From Stercorarius parasiticus (lineage: Eukaryota > Chordata > Aves > Charadriiformes > Stercorariidae), in the NCBI GenBank assembly GCA_013396915.1, contig VWZL01004368.1, positions 439,066 through 503,065 on the forward strand: 64,000 bases of DNA, given 5' to 3'. The position numbers were made by a program, and so were the translations under genes. A model generated the notes under the pieces. That model saw only the letters and a list, made by a program, of their open reading frames with translations, ran no database searches and was not told where the DNA came from. Below, piece by piece: positions 47,570-61,200 of this stretch (positions are counted from its first letter, which is position 1; each line of letters opens with the position of its first letter).

Positions 47570-47629
47570 TTATTCTTTCATCAAGATTGCGTCCTTTTGT
47601 AACAGAAGGACTCAAATGTGTGGATTCCG
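47570..47629 (+). other. Exon-like segment, plus strand, unassigned
   Basis: 60 nt between a good acceptor (TTTTTTCTGTTTTTCATCCAG) and a strong donor (CCG|GTGAGT). One of the two open frames reads SSRLRPFVTEGLKCVDS. No recognised family. It could be a lncRNA exon or chance. Confidence 0.2.
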
Positions 47630-50173
47630 GTGAGTAAAGAGGGAAGCACAACACACTTGAGATCTCCACCTTATTGCAAGGAGGTATATGAAGACAGTAT
47701 CAACTTGGCAGTGGGAAAAGGGACTGAATGGAGATCTACAGAAATTTTTAAGAGAATGATGTAAAGCGAGACAGTACTGGCACGTACTTTAATGCATCCA
47801 TGTATTTATTTTGCACATAACACAAGGCCATATCTGAACATAAGGGATTAATTCGTCCTAAGAATATATATCAGCTTTCTTTGTAAACATCTTGAGATAC
47901 GCATCAATTACATAGCAAGACTATTTTTTTATCAAATAGGGTGTCACCCTGCAGAGGGAGCCATTGGGTTATCAAGCCAAAAATGATGATGATATTTTTC
48001 TTGCTAGGGTTTGGCTTTTTTGTGTTCTTGATTTTTGTGGGGTTTTTGGTTTCTGGGGTTGGGTGGTTGGTTTGTTTTTTTTATAGTGAACTTGCATGAG
48101 TGCTTACAGAGTTTGTTTTCTTCAGGCTTTGCTACATTTTGCAGAAGTTCATCTCTCAAACTGTCCTTCCTAGAGGTGACAATTACACGCTTAGTGCTTT
48201 CTCAACAAATGAAACAAGATAGGAAAAGAGGTGCACCCTGTTCCAGAGTACCAAGGACAATGCTTAATTTTTATAAAATGCAGCAGATCTCACAAGGGTA
48301 CAAACTGTCCAAGTGTCATATCTGGGTATGGAGTGCTTTGTGCAGATGGGAGCAGCATTCTGCTGTGACTGAGGAAAGGAGAATTAAGTTACTTTCATGG
48401 GAAAGAAGACTTACCACCAGGGACAGTCTAATGTAACATGCACAGAGAAGAGACGATCTTTACTTAACGGAATCTTATTTGTTGCTGTTTCTAGTTTAAA
48501 TTACACTGTACCCCAGCATTGTTAAACCTCCCCAAAATCAGAGGGCTGTTCTGGTTGTTCTTTGCCAGTCTACTAAGGTGACTATACCTGCCATTGCCTC
48601 AAATGTTGTGAATAGACACATGCTGAATTGTGATTATGTCAGACTGACAATTCGTCTTGGAAAGCTAAAGCTATTCAATTTATATTATATGTGGACTCAA
48701 CTGGAAGACATAGACCTATTCTAAGAGTTTTTTAATTGCAAATAGAGTTTCAAGAGATCTTTTCTGTTATAACGTCATACTACTTGTAAGTGAACTTCCT
48801 ACCTCTTACTGTCAGATATTCCCTGTTGAGTTAAGGTGGTTACTTTGCTTTCTTCATAAGTAAATGTACCACCAAATTAGGTACTCCACTTGTTTCAGAA
48901 CAGCACAAGTCTGAAGAACGTAAGTAATTTTCACCAAACCATGTCAGTCCATTGTCTAGTGTCTGTAACACTTTCCCCTTGATTTTGGAGCCATTTAGCA
49001 TCTGTGAGCAAGGATATATCTGTGCTTTGCAGGACTTCCTGTGTTATGACAGAGGTTCACAGTGTCTGTCTTGGTGTCAGTGTGAGTCCAAGGAGAGCTT
49101 CTGTTCTTTTGCAGGTCCAAACATTAGTTGCTTTAGTCAACTGTGAATTTTTGTTGCCCAGAAGTAGTTTCCTATAACTTCTGGCTTATTCTTGTTGTTC
49201 TTTCCCAGGTTTCCAAAGTTGTCTCTATATCTTTTCTGAAATAGGTATCCTCTGGCTCTTCCACGTTATTGGAGAGTGTTATCTCCTCACTGCGTTTTTC
49301 CCTTCTAAAGGAGAGAAGAACATGCTTTAATTTTAAAACCTGCTACTTTTTCCCAAGCAGATTGTATTTTCAGTCCAAAGTTCTCAAATGCATGTGAACT
49401 TTGGTCAAGTCACAATGAGGCTTACTAACTTATAAATCTTTCCCAGTGACACTTTCCCAAATTTAACGTGCTTAAAAATGACAAGGATTGTTAATATTTT
49501 CTCAAGCTGAAGAATATACATCAAAGGTCTGGAAAATATGCTGGGGGAGGAGAAAATACCAGTGGGATGGGGAGGCCAGGAATTGTTATGACTGCTGCAA
49601 ACTGTTCTCTCTGTTCCCCTCCCACCCAGCGAAGCCTACACTTCTCCAGCTTCCCCTTCTCCACTGGGTCATTTCTGTTCCAGTTAAAATGAATAACTCC
49701 TAAAGGCAGGGTAAACTTTTTTCCTCATCCCTGATGGATTCAATACAGTACATGCTCCTTGGAGAGTAATTCAATTTGCTGTGTAAACATGGACATCTTT
49801 CACAATGATTTCACAGTCCTGTAAAACTCTGTGCTAGTGCTTTCGTTAGGTTTTGTCTGTATTTTTTTCCCTAGTTCACGTATGTCTTTGTAGCTTAGTC
49901 ATCTCGTTGCTATTGTAAATGGCCTTGGAAAAGATATGGCTGTGCAAGCGAAGTGTCTTGTCTTGGGGGCTTCCATATGGGTCCATAATGATGCTCCTTT
50001 CCACTGCATGTCTGGAAGCCCTGAAAATAACAGCGATATTTTTCTGACAGATCTGCTAGATAGATAGAAACAGTTTGTTGCACTCTATGATTTGAGTGAT
50101 GTTACACTGTTGTTCAGGCAAACCTGTGTGGTACAGACAATGACTTTACTCAACAACTTCACCTGTTGCCCAG
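47630..50173. other. Intergenic, low-complexity GT-rich stretch
   Basis: AT-rich sequence. A G/T-rich stretch at about 48000-48085 has repeated GGGG and GGTT groups. No supported gene. The open frame at 48035-48436 starts inside this low-complexity stretch and is not convincing. Confidence 0.35.
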
Positions 50174-50288
50174 GTATTGACCATCTACACAGTATTCTTG
50201 TAAAGCATTCTTATATGAAGCTGCTCACAGAAAGCGAGAGGAGAGGAGGAGTCATTAGCCCTTCTTACCATTCCGTATCCCTAAAAAG
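50174..50288 (+). other. Exon-like segment, plus strand, unassigned
   Basis: 115 nt with acceptor CACCTGTTGCCCAG and donor AAAAAG|GTATGT. The open frame reads IDHLHSILVKHSYMKLL and continues to SPSYHSVSLK. Its phase matches the segment at 47570-47629. There is no recognised protein family and the acceptor is only moderate. Confidence 0.17.
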
Positions 50289-50520
50289 GTATGTGTTTCA
50301 ACACTAGGTGTGCAGGAGCTCTATGGTTACAAGTCTGGATTATTTTGTGGACACCAATGTCTGTGGGGGTTATATGTGACCTTGTAGAGGGCCTTTGGAT
50401 CTCATAACCTGTTGAAGTGTAAGAGTGAAAATAGACCCATCGATCCTGAGTTCCTTCACCAGTGCAATGACTCTGTTGCTTCTCTTCGTACATGTGTTTT
50501 GTTGAGGACTCCTGTTTCCT

Positions 50521-50561
50521 TCCCCTCTCTTTCTTTCTTTCTTTCTTGTCTCTTTCTTTCC
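50521..50561 (+). repeat. (CTTT)n microsatellite
   Basis: Run of CTTT units with a few interruptions (TTTCTTTCTTTC core, one GTCTC break). Confidence 0.85.
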
Positions 50562-52870
50562 GTGTTGAGCAGAATATTATGAACTTCACCTGGACAGCTT
50601 ACTTCCCTGGCAGCTAATCACCTAGCATCCAGGTTGTCGGATGTAATAATGCTTTATCCAGATGCATGACCTGGACCAGTTTTTAACGATTATGTCAGGT
50701 GGCTGGCAGTTTGAGGCAAGCTGTTTTCTGGACTGTACTCTGTGTGTGTATCATGATCATTGCTAATTTCTCATATGAGTTTGACACTAATGAATGCAAT
50801 TAGACTAAACGGCTTAATTTCCTTGGAATCGTGTTTTCTGACTGAAAAGCATTGCATTGAAATACTTTTGGCTAGCACTACTTGTAAAGGTCTTTCAGTC
50901 TTTTCTATAAATAAAAAGTCTTTAAACATATTTATGCCATCCCAAGTCTATAGGGTTTTTTGTCATTTAAAAGTGAGCAGCTGCTGAAGTATTATGGTTC
51001 TTCAACTGGAGATAGTTAATGCTACTATAAAAGTAACAGAAGAGGGAAACTGTTGAGAATATTACTCCTAAAAAAACATGTAATAATTGAAATAATAGCT
51101 TTCCTTAGGACAGATCATTAGCCTGAAAAAGACAATGCTGACTTCTCTGCAAAGAGTAGAGCACTGTCAATTGACAAATTTACTGTTCCTAAGAAACTTT
51201 CACATCCGGTGCTGTTTGTTCCTTCGTATTTGTGGCAGTCTTGTGAATCTAAAATAGTTTTCAACTTGTTTTTTATCAGTTTGTTGGCAACCAGTGGAAA
51301 GGAGATGCAAAATGCTGCCAAATCAAGATTGCAGGGATTTACATGCGTTTAGCATTCTGGGGAAACTAACTGCTTGAGATACAAGGCAAAAAGGACCCCA
51401 ACATAAAGCTTCTTCAGTAGAATCTACTTTATGTCCTGAAGCAGTGGGTATCTCTATACAGTTCCTCCATCACTATACTGCCTGATCACCCCAAATTATT
51501 ATCTCTCTACATTTCTTTACAGTGGAACAATACTATAACTCATACAAGTAACCAAGCTGAAGATAGGCCCCCACAGGAAAGTCTGTGGCAGCAGAAGGAA
51601 TGTTTTCCTGTAGTTTAGTGCTGTGAACTCTCCTGCTCTTGAAAAGACAACCCTTCCAACAGAGATTTGAACCACTTTTCTTGCCAGGCAAGAAGATATA
51701 TTTACTGCTGCTAACAAGGAAGGAGAAGAAAGCAGTTCCTGCACAGAGAGCCACAGGGGGGTGATTTTTCTGGTGGTGAAAGTAATTGTCTTTCATTAAA
51801 TAACTTGCAATCCCAACCTTCAACACTGCTTTCCTTAGCCACTATTTTGGGATTCAAGAACATTTCAAAGTTACATTTAATTCCAGTGTCTAATTATTTT
51901 TTTAATCTTCATTTTAAAAGGCTGTTGAAATAAAGGTCACAAAATGCTAACTATAAATTTCCCAGGTCACTGCCTTTCAGTGGCTGTTGCTAGAATGAGC
52001 AAAAATGTTATGACTATAATATGGATTAAATATCCTAAAATATGTTTTTACTGCTACTATCCTAGCAAATGTGAAGATCACAAGGTATAATGATTTAGCA
52101 AACATTTTTCCATGGCTCGATCAACCACCAGGTTGATATAAGAATCCCTTTCAAATACAGTTAGCAGTAATAGCAATGCTACACATTTCTTTTTATTAGC
52201 TAATGACTTAGTGTCGGGGGATGCTGGTAGATATTGTGGCTATCTTTTTCCATAGTGCAGCACAAATAAGTCATTATCAGAAGTTCAAACCTTTAAAATG
52301 CTAAGCCGATGAAAGCTAGCTTTGTCTTGGAGACAAACATTCCCTTAATTTTGTGAAAACAGAGTACAGGGGTTGAGTACCTTTCCAGCTTGTTGTCTTA
52401 GTCAGACTTCATCATCTGTCAGACTTCCTTACAGTGACTCTCACACTTGACTCTTAATATTACACTGCACCCCTAACAGCAGTAAAATTTGGAAAATTAT
52501 TAGCAAGAGAACAAGTGTGAGTTCCTTGGGGATGAACTTTTTGTTTTGGTTTCTTCTTGTGCCTGTCCTGGTTAATATTGACCCTAAGTATTTGACAGCA
52601 TATATTACAAACCATGATGTCTCATGGAAAGGAACAGCATCAGCACTCTCATTCATTATGCAAGAAATCTAGCTGAACGAAATTTTGGCACATGGAGTCA
52701 TAGCTCCAAATGGACAAGACAGATCCCCATAGAGACTGTTCAGATGGCCTAAGACTGACTTTAGGTAACAAAATACCATTTCATGTTCATGGACATGAAT
52801 CCATTGTGGAATGCGTTGTTGGCAATGCTAGGAGCAGCGCTTCAGCCCATGCAAGGTGGATAAGCAGGTG

Positions 52871-52916
52871 TGTAGTTAAGCAGGAAAGTAAGTTGTAGTT
52901 AAGCAGGAAAATAAGC
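52871..52916 (+). repeat. 23-bp tandem duplication
   Basis: Two adjacent 23-base units starting TGTAGTTAAGCAGGAAA, at 52871-52893 and 52894-52916, differing at two positions. This looks like a slippage-type duplication. Confidence 0.85.
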
Positions 52917-55900
52917 GCAGCTCAAAACAACGTGTTGCAAGCACTTGGATGAAGCAACACTCAGAGAAAGTCAGATGAGAGAGCAGAATCTGTTTGTAGC
53001 TTTAAAAAAGGTTTTTGCCTGGGCAAGGCCACTGGTTAGCAGTGAATTATGAAGCATCAGAGCCATAGCTATGGCAGGGCAGAAGGGACACGGCAATAAA
53101 GGTGCTACCCAGGAACTGGGGAGGCAGGTCCATGGCAGAGAGCTTGACAGAAGGTGAGAGCAGAGGAAGCTTAAAGAATCTGGCAGGAATCTGATACCAA
53201 TAGAAATAGCTGTCTTCTCTTCCCTCAGGCTATCCTTCTGAAAATAGGATAGCTGCTGATAGTGTAGCTCCTTTGTTGATGATATACAGAAGCTGTGTTT
53301 TAGCTGCTGATTTGCCAGAGGTGTCACTCAGAAAACCCTGAAATCTGAACCAAAAATAAATAAGAAACTCTATTTAACATGGGCTGAATGACAAGTTGTT
53401 GTTACAGTTGAGTTTGCTGACTTAGGGGAGAATATATCTCACAGGTCAGTTGGTTGATAGCAGCAGTGCTTGCTCACCACAGAAGAGGTTAAAGTCAGTA
53501 GGAGACGGGTGTAGGAAGTGCTCTTCAGAGTTAAACGCAATTGTTTAACAGATTATATTGCCTTGACTATCTGTGGATTTTTTTAATATGAAGTTATACC
53601 ATTCCTCCTTCCTCTCTTTGCATTGGTTTTGACAGCTGCTGTTGTTTACAGGAAGCTTTAGGAGAGAAGCTAAGCTACAGACCCATCAGAGTTCCTCAAG
53701 GTCAGCTATTATGTAGCTGTTGTCTATAAACAGCATTGTGCATATGCTTTCAAGGTCCATGGGCTTTTCATTCCCAGCAACTGCCATTTTCTGTTAGCGG
53801 TAATTGGGAGGTAAATCAGGGCCTTATGATATATCAAGCCACTAAATCAGAGCTTCACTTCTCCTACTCCCTTTGGTTTGCATGAACACTGAGAAGCAGT
53901 TACTACGAGTTTCATATTAATGCTTAAGGATGCTTGGATATCAGAAAGGAGCACTGGAATTCAATGTTAGAAAAGCTACAATGCAGTCAAAGGAACACAT
54001 GTATTTTGAGGCTTTAAAGACAATAACAATGAAACTCAATAAGAGACAGCTATGTGGAATACTGTGGGCTGTCTGCAACCCTCTCAGTAGAACAAATTAA
54101 ACTACAATTGAACTCCTCAAAGTCATCTGTAACAGCAAGCTCATACCCATGCTGGTATCATTTTGTATTAACATTAAGGAGAAATAGGGATATCCTTTCC
54201 TTTACCCTCTAGCACTGAGCAGATCTGACCACAGGGCAACCCCAGGCCTAATTTTGATGCAACCATCTCACTTGGAAATGCTAAATTGGTGCCAGACTAC
54301 GATGACAGAGAAGACACAAGAAAAACTGCAAGTGTCAACATTACACACCCCATCCTAAACTATCAGTGCTCTGTGTTAGATTCTGGCTCTGCACATGGGC
54401 CTTTCCTTTCCTTTCATGGTCACGCTCTTCAGGCAGTAATGAGCCTGACTGTTTGTTGTGGGGTTGGTTTTTTTTTCCCTATCAAGAACCCAGCAGTTTT
54501 GTGCATAGGCATCTTGGGCCTATGGGGTTGCCTGTGAAGAAAGTTATACATTTACATGATTGAACCTGAAGGATCTGAGGTCTGAATATTTTTATTACTC
54601 CTCAAACCAATTTGTCCAGTTCCATGTCTGCATTTCTTTGAGTGACTACTGGTGATTTGCTTATAGCTGCAGGGTCTCCAATGCCAGCCTGTGTCCTGTC
54701 TCTTCTCATCCCGTGCCTGCACTCCTTTACACTGCATCTGGTGTTGCCACAGCTCAAATCCTCTCCTGTCATATTGGACCTATGTTTCTCTATGCTACAT
54801 CATTATGTTTGAGTCATAAATATCTTATTCTACATAAAATGTTCTTTTTCACTTGTTATTACTATCAATATAAAAATTTTGGTGATGCCATGCAAAGAAA
54901 AGCAAAAGTAAACCAAATTAACGACAGCCACCTGGTAATTGGAAAAATTGAAGTGAACCAAGTGAAAACAGAGCTGCAGGCAGGTCAAGACAAGTTCAGA
55001 CTGAGGAAGCCTGACAATCCTCAGTCATGAGGCCTTCAAACTCACTATGAAGTGTGTGGCCTCTGACTAGCAATGGAGACACTTTCCTGGCAGCTGCTGT
55101 TTGTAACACACAAGGAAAGATGCATGTTTGGTTAGTAGTTTTTGGGTGCAATGCCCCCAGCTTATTCCAGTACCTCCATTCCTGTCTGCATTTATATCTG
55201 CGACAATGCTTTTTCTTTGGCACTAGCAGTAACGTAGGCTGCTCCTGGATTTCTTTCCCAAACTCCGAAATGTCAGGAAAGACTTTACTCTCAAACCATA
55301 GTTACCTTAGGCAAAGACAAAGCATGAACAGTTTAAGCTGAAAAGGAATATAATAAGTGAGGAGTGTCTTCAGTTAGAAAACTTAAATAACTTTCTGCAA
55401 CCTTGATTGCCTCTTGCTGCCTGCAAAAGCCATAATGGAACATCTTGTCTTTAAAGCCAGATTTGCCTTCCGGGCTCATGCTGGGTATTCAGCTTGTTAT
55501 ATATGAGAAGACATTCTTCCAAGTGGAATACAGATTTTGCAGAGGTAAAAATTGGGGCAAGCTCATACCTCATGTCATTATTTGAAGACACACCAGTGCT
55601 GAACCCAGTGTTTAAGAAATATCTGCTGGAAGATCAATCAAAACATCTGATTCTTCAAGTCTGAGGGAACGTGTTCTTTTTCATCTCAGTGTTACCTACA
55701 GTCACTCTGCATTGTGCTTTATAGAGTCATCTTCAGCTACAAAAGACTAATGAAGATGCTAGCATTTAGTTCAGGGAATGCACCCTTCAGTTTCAGTGAT
55801 GAAACAGCTGGAAGTTTAACCTGTTTTTTCACTGCCAGCTGTGAAAGTGTGCTGTGGGGAGAAAGTGCTGCCTGTCTCAGTGTTACAGTATTAAGAAACT

Positions 55901-58044
55901 GGTTTTTTTCCACTTTTTAATGTCTTAAATCCACAGTAGAGTAGTATTCCCTCAGCTCTTCTCTGTCAAGCAGATGTGGCAACTAAACCAAGACGAATGG
56001 GCTGGCAGCTGTCAGTGGAGAGATGTTATAAAGTCTTCACAGGTAGCATTTTGCTGTCAGCTGCATCAGAGATGTCATGAATTGATGTGGCCTGCAGAGT
56101 AAATTTTCCTCACTGAATTAACTCGGTGCTGCTCAGCAGCGTGGCTAAAACCAAATTTTGAAATCTCAAGCATGAAACATTGTAAGCAGAGACCTGATTG
56201 CTCGTATTGCGGGAAGCAAAGGCGGCAGAAGGGACAGAGTTAGGATCCAGAGTTGGGGGAAAGGTGTGGAGAGACCATTTTTCCTCTCCTGCCGCTGCTG
56301 GGTGATCAGGGGTGTGAGTCAACAGCAACTGGTGGGTCTTGGTTTCCCTCTTGTTCTCCTTCTCCACCTCCTCCTTTCCCCATCTTCCCCCTGTCCACTT
56401 CAATACCTCCTATCTTACATTACCCTATGGCAGCAAGTGGCACATGCCCTCGGTAGCTTTCTAGGACTTCTGTGAGGCAAAATAGGCTCTGGGTCCACAG
56501 GCATTTCAGTGCCTCCAAGCAGTTCTGCCATTCTCCACATCCCCTTTTGCCTCAACCCAGAACAGTGCTGGTGATGTGGGGGACCTACTCACTCTGCTGT
56601 GCTGCAGAAAGAGCCTGTTATTGCCTGTGTGTCACCTTCCATGTGATACATGCTTAAAAATAGACAGTTTTCCAAAATGTCCCTTGCCTTGCAGCCTGTC
56701 CCAGGGTAGCAACCTCCTCTGCAGCATTTGTTCATCAGTTGGTGACTGTCTTGATAATACAAAGGTTTACTCAGAAATGTTACTTTGGAAATAGAATCAC
56801 TAAGCTTACTGCCATCAGGTCCTAACTCATTTTGTCATTTAGTGTGGCTGAGGTAACATAAACCCACCTGAGACCTGTAATGAAAGGATCCCACTTCATG
56901 AATGAATTCTTAGGTGAAAGAAAGCTAGTATAGTCTTGAGGGTTTTGGAAGTCCCTAATACCATCCTCAGTTTAATATAAAGCATGGCTACTCAGTTGCC
57001 TCCACACTTTGCCCCCTTCTTTTCTCTGAATTAGAGGGAAGTTCTACAAAACCTGTTTTCTTGATTACTTTTGTGGGTGATCTTGGTGTGTTAGGAAAAC
57101 ATGTTTAAGTAAAAAGAGCTAGAAAAAGATAGAGAGGTTTTGGGGAGACACAGAGCTGTCAAGGACATGAGAGGTAGATTTCAGTGACAGATTTTGAAAG
57201 GTTTGTCTTAGCATAAAAACTTTCAGTTTAATGATCAAAAAAGTTCCTCCTCTTAGAAATGCTAAACTCCGTGATAGCTGCAAGCTTACAAGTGCAAGGG
57301 AAAGGAAGGCAAGAATAGGAAAAGTTGCTTGAAGGTTTCTTTAATGTGTAAAGCTGTTTAATAAATCAGTGTTTATGTCTATTTATCAACTTGACAGCTG
57401 CTTCCCTTGTCTCCATCCCACTGTTTGTTGACATCACGTTTACTTCTTCATTTCTGAGAATGGAACATTAAGGCAACAAAAACTGGTGTAAAAAAGTGAC
57501 TGGTATGGGGAATAACAGAGCTAGTGAAAATGAAATCTTTCATTGATTTTTCTTGAAAAGGAAGGTGACCCTACTCTGTGTGAAGCTGTAACCATGGCAG
57601 CAAATCTAGTCACTGGGAAAAAAATGATGCTGCTTTTACAGTAGCAGGTGGAAATGGACACTCTGAGCTGAAAGCTTTCAAGTCCATGATTGGGAGCTTG
57701 AGACGTTTTCATTTAATAGGCTTTGACTTTGAAGATGCATTGTGCTACTGTATTTCTCACAGCAAAGGTGTTAGTAGGAAGAGACCACATCCAGTAACTG
57801 GGCCACACCAACACAGAAGTTGAGGGACACTTGTGTTAGAAGAAAGCTGAATCCCTGATGATGATCATTTTCAATAACACGTGTCAGGGATACAACAGAG
57901 TGTCCCAGATACATGGGGACCAACTGTTACTTAGATAAAGGACCTTTACATCATTGGCTGCATAAAGGGGCCTTGAAGCACTGAAAAAGGTCCTGGATGT
58001 AACCAGGAATTCAGACCATAATGCTTAAGGGGCGCTTTAAATCT

Positions 58045-58215
58045 CTCAAGTGCTTTACAAAGAGCTAATTCTTATTCTCACCTGGGAAAGAGGGCAGCAC
58101 AGATACTGAGTCAGCAAGGTCAGCTCTCTTGCCTAAAGACGGAGAGAAAAATCTGTGCCAAAGCTAGCGGTGGAAAGCATGGTTTTCAACCCCATGCTCA
58201 GAGCATTCCTGATCC
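58045..58215 (-). repeat. MIR-type SINE relic, antisense
   Basis: Diverged reverse-complement MIR: AAGTGCTTTACAAAGAGCTA, then TTATTCTCACCTGGGAAAGA, CTCTTGCCTAAAGACGG and a final TTTTCAACCCCATGCTC follow the antisense order of the consensus. It produces splice-like signals on the minus strand that are not a real exon. Confidence 0.6.
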
Positions 58216-61200
58216 TGCACCAGTTGCCCCCACAGCTCCCGTACTGCCCTCCCAAGCCATGCAAGCATGGTTGCTTCAATCACTGATGCATGTTGCTCTA
58301 AAACATGTACTGCTGCTTTTTAATGGATGGAGGAACTCCCACACATGGAGAGAGCTGAGAGGTCCTGATCCAGCAGCCGATGGCTTACTCCGGTTTGTGC
58401 CACAGGCAAGCATAGCATAACTCAGTGCTTGCAGGTACACTCTCTACTTTGCAGCTACAGTGGGAGCTTGTTGAGGGCTGATACCCATGAAAAACTCAGC
58501 TCCCGCGTGTCTCCTCAGGCTTGCTTCAGTCAGTTTTCAAAGGCTTTGCTGAGTACTAGTGCATAAACAAAGAAGGCTGGAGTGCTCATTCTCCATTTTA
58601 CAGAAAAGTAAAGTACCCATATTTATGAGGTACAACTGGTTGCAATCTGCATAGTGTAACTGATCCCTTCTTGTGTTTAAGATAAGCGCTCTCTAAGGCC
58701 ATAGCTGTTTGGTACACTGGGACAGTTACTGGGAAACGACATTGAGCCAAATTATTCTTTAAAATGTTTTTAATTAAGATTAATGTACCCCAATGTGTAT
58801 ATCAATGATAGCACCCTAAACTGATGCACAGTCCTGCAACCCAAAAGAAATGTCCATTGTTATATTAAAATGTTACAACTACTAGCCACTGTGTGCTTAA
58901 TTTGGGACCTCAGTCCCTCTTTGTGATTATATCAAGAAAAGTTGACTTGAACTCCAGAGGCAGAAAGCTTGTTTCATAGCAGTTTGATTCAAAAAACATT
59001 TTGTAATCCCTACTGTGCTAAATAACCACAGTAAAATTAAAAACACTTGTCCTTGTAATGCCAGGTAAGAGAGTGACATATATACAAGCTACTGGTTCTG
59101 CTTGGTTTTGATGGAGGTTGCCCCGTAGACGTAATCTCTGCAGTAATGCACGCCCAACTGGAATTCACAGGAAATAAGAGAAAGCAATATGCAACTTCAA
59201 ATGTAGCCTTCAAAATCTAGCAATACCAGGAATTCTGCTCACTGACACAGCTGGGCATGCTGCATGGTTTCCTCAGTAGGATGTATGCTTTTTGTATATA
59301 ATATCAAAAGGTTCCTTTATTAAATCCAGGTGTCTGATCCCAAACTCCCTCACTGGTTTCCCAAACTTCCTTACTGGTTTTACAAAAGGCTGTGGCCTTG
59401 TTTGTACATCCTGGAGACACTACTGGCATAAGACTTGCTGCAGAGAGGCCAGTCACATTTCCACTGGAGCCATTAAGAAATCTGTTTCTCAGCAGGTGAC
59501 TCTTGTTGCTCCAATAGAGACATCCACTGGAGTTTATATCTACAACACTGTCCCCTGGCATAGCCCAAGCTAAGTGGCAAAGTGACTTTCAGCAGGCAGT
59601 AAAAGGAAACGGAATTTGCTTCAGTAGGCGCTGAGGAATGAGAGCCTTGAAAATGATTGGTTTGAGGATAATGATAAAAGGAGAGAAGCAGAGGTCAGAG
59701 AAAATGGCAATTGTGAAAGCTAGAGAATCAGAGGATGTGAGAAAAAGAAATTAAAAAAATATGACAAACACTTTAATACTTGTAGATTTCAAAGGAGGAG
59801 AAGGATCAGACTTCCTTCAGTGCTGGGTCATTGCTGGAAGACTTCACTCAGATCCTCTGAAGATGCATCTTCCATCCTGACAACTAACAAATGGTTGTAC
59901 AGGCTGACTGGCAAATCTCTTTTTCGATAGACTGATCTGCTATTGGGATTTTTCTGGTACCATTTTTTTGAGTAGAAATTGGCAGAGAAATGGAAAGAGA
60001 CAATAAAAACAGATCTCTCTGCTTCCCCACGTCTCTTTCATACGAAACCCTGCTTTTCCCACTTCATAAGTAATTCTGGTGCTGTCTAGGGGATATATAT
60101 ATATCCATAACAGTAAATAGGAATGGGGAAAGAGAGAACTGGCTGTAGAAAGGCAGGAGAGCATCCACACAATAGAGGACATGAGAAAAAAATGAAAGCA
60201 ATGTGATTTTTAAGGGAAAATTCTAACACAGATGGACAGATTTAGGATAAGAAAGAGCAGATAGAGAAATGAACAGTAAGGGGCTCCATAAGGTTAAGCA
60301 AGATTTTTTCCCAAACTTCTCTTCAGGCAGTAGGTAATACTTCCAATACTGTTTCAGTTTTAGCAAATTGTTTGAAAAAACCTGCAACAAATACCTTTCA
60401 GGGAAAAGCTTTAATGGACCTGTATAGGTTGTTTTTGCATAGCCTAAGCAGAACTAGCAAGGCATATTTCTAAATGACTAAAGAGACTTGTTAAAATCCT
60501 TTGGCAAGATTAACTTTGTGTGAGTCAGATTAGCATATTGAAAAGGCATAATCATATTCCCAACAGGAGATGAAAATGCCCGGTTTCACAGAAAACTTTG
60601 ATTTTTGCTGTATTGTGATCAGCTGCATATTGTAGCTGTGTTGTACTAAGAGTATATTAGTTGTGAAGCCACTTAATATACAAATGCCTTCTAGTGGCAT
60701 AGGTAACCTGCATTCCATTCATAAAATCCTTATTTTGCCTAGCAAATGTGATACTAGTAGAATGCTGAAGGAGTGTTTCTATGCTGAGAGCACAGAATAG
60801 TCCACTAAATGCTTTAATGTGCGCTGATCTGTATAGCCATACTAATAAAAAGTTCTTTAGGCTTTGGTATGTCTCAGTTTCAAAGTGGATGGTAAATATC
60901 ACTGAGCATGTGCATCTGAACGTGTTTGTGTGTGTGCAGAACAAAAGGAAAAACACAGATACACACACGGAAGGCAAAGGAAAACTGCTGGTGTAGAACA
61001 TGGGCCTTAGTTAAGGAGTTGTATCTGTTGAGTTACTGTATTTAATGGGATATTTTATATAAGAATTCATGTTTTGGATCCTGAAAATGCTAATCACTGC
61101 TTCTGATAACATACATGTGTTCTTTAGATCAAAACTGCATTAAACTCCTAAAAGCTCTAGGAGATGCCTGCATCTCCCTCACTGACAGCTGTGTGGTCAG

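Larger units (their letters stand above)
50289..58044. other. Intergenic, no recognised gene
   Basis: About 7.8 kb of AT-rich unique sequence with a CTTT microsatellite at about 50521-50561 and a 23-bp tandem repeat at 52871-52916. Several open frames of 60 to 120 codons lie here (for example 52971-53327 minus and 54713-55030 plus). None shows a domain or flanking splice signals that would support coding. Confidence 0.4.

Noticed and set aside
49427..49509. Minus-strand 81-nt open segment with acceptor and donor-like ends
   Set aside because: It ends at a codon boundary, and joining it to the 47413 acceptor gives an immediate stop. There is no recognisable family, so it is probably chance.
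54713..55030. Plus-strand 105-codon open frame
   Set aside because: There is no domain, no usable splice context and a composition like its surroundings.
58084..58131. Minus-strand exon-like segment with good acceptor (CTCCGTCTTTAG) and donor (CCCAG|GTGAGA)
   Set aside because: It lies inside a MIR relic, whose pyrimidine-rich consensus generates such signals. There is no protein similarity.
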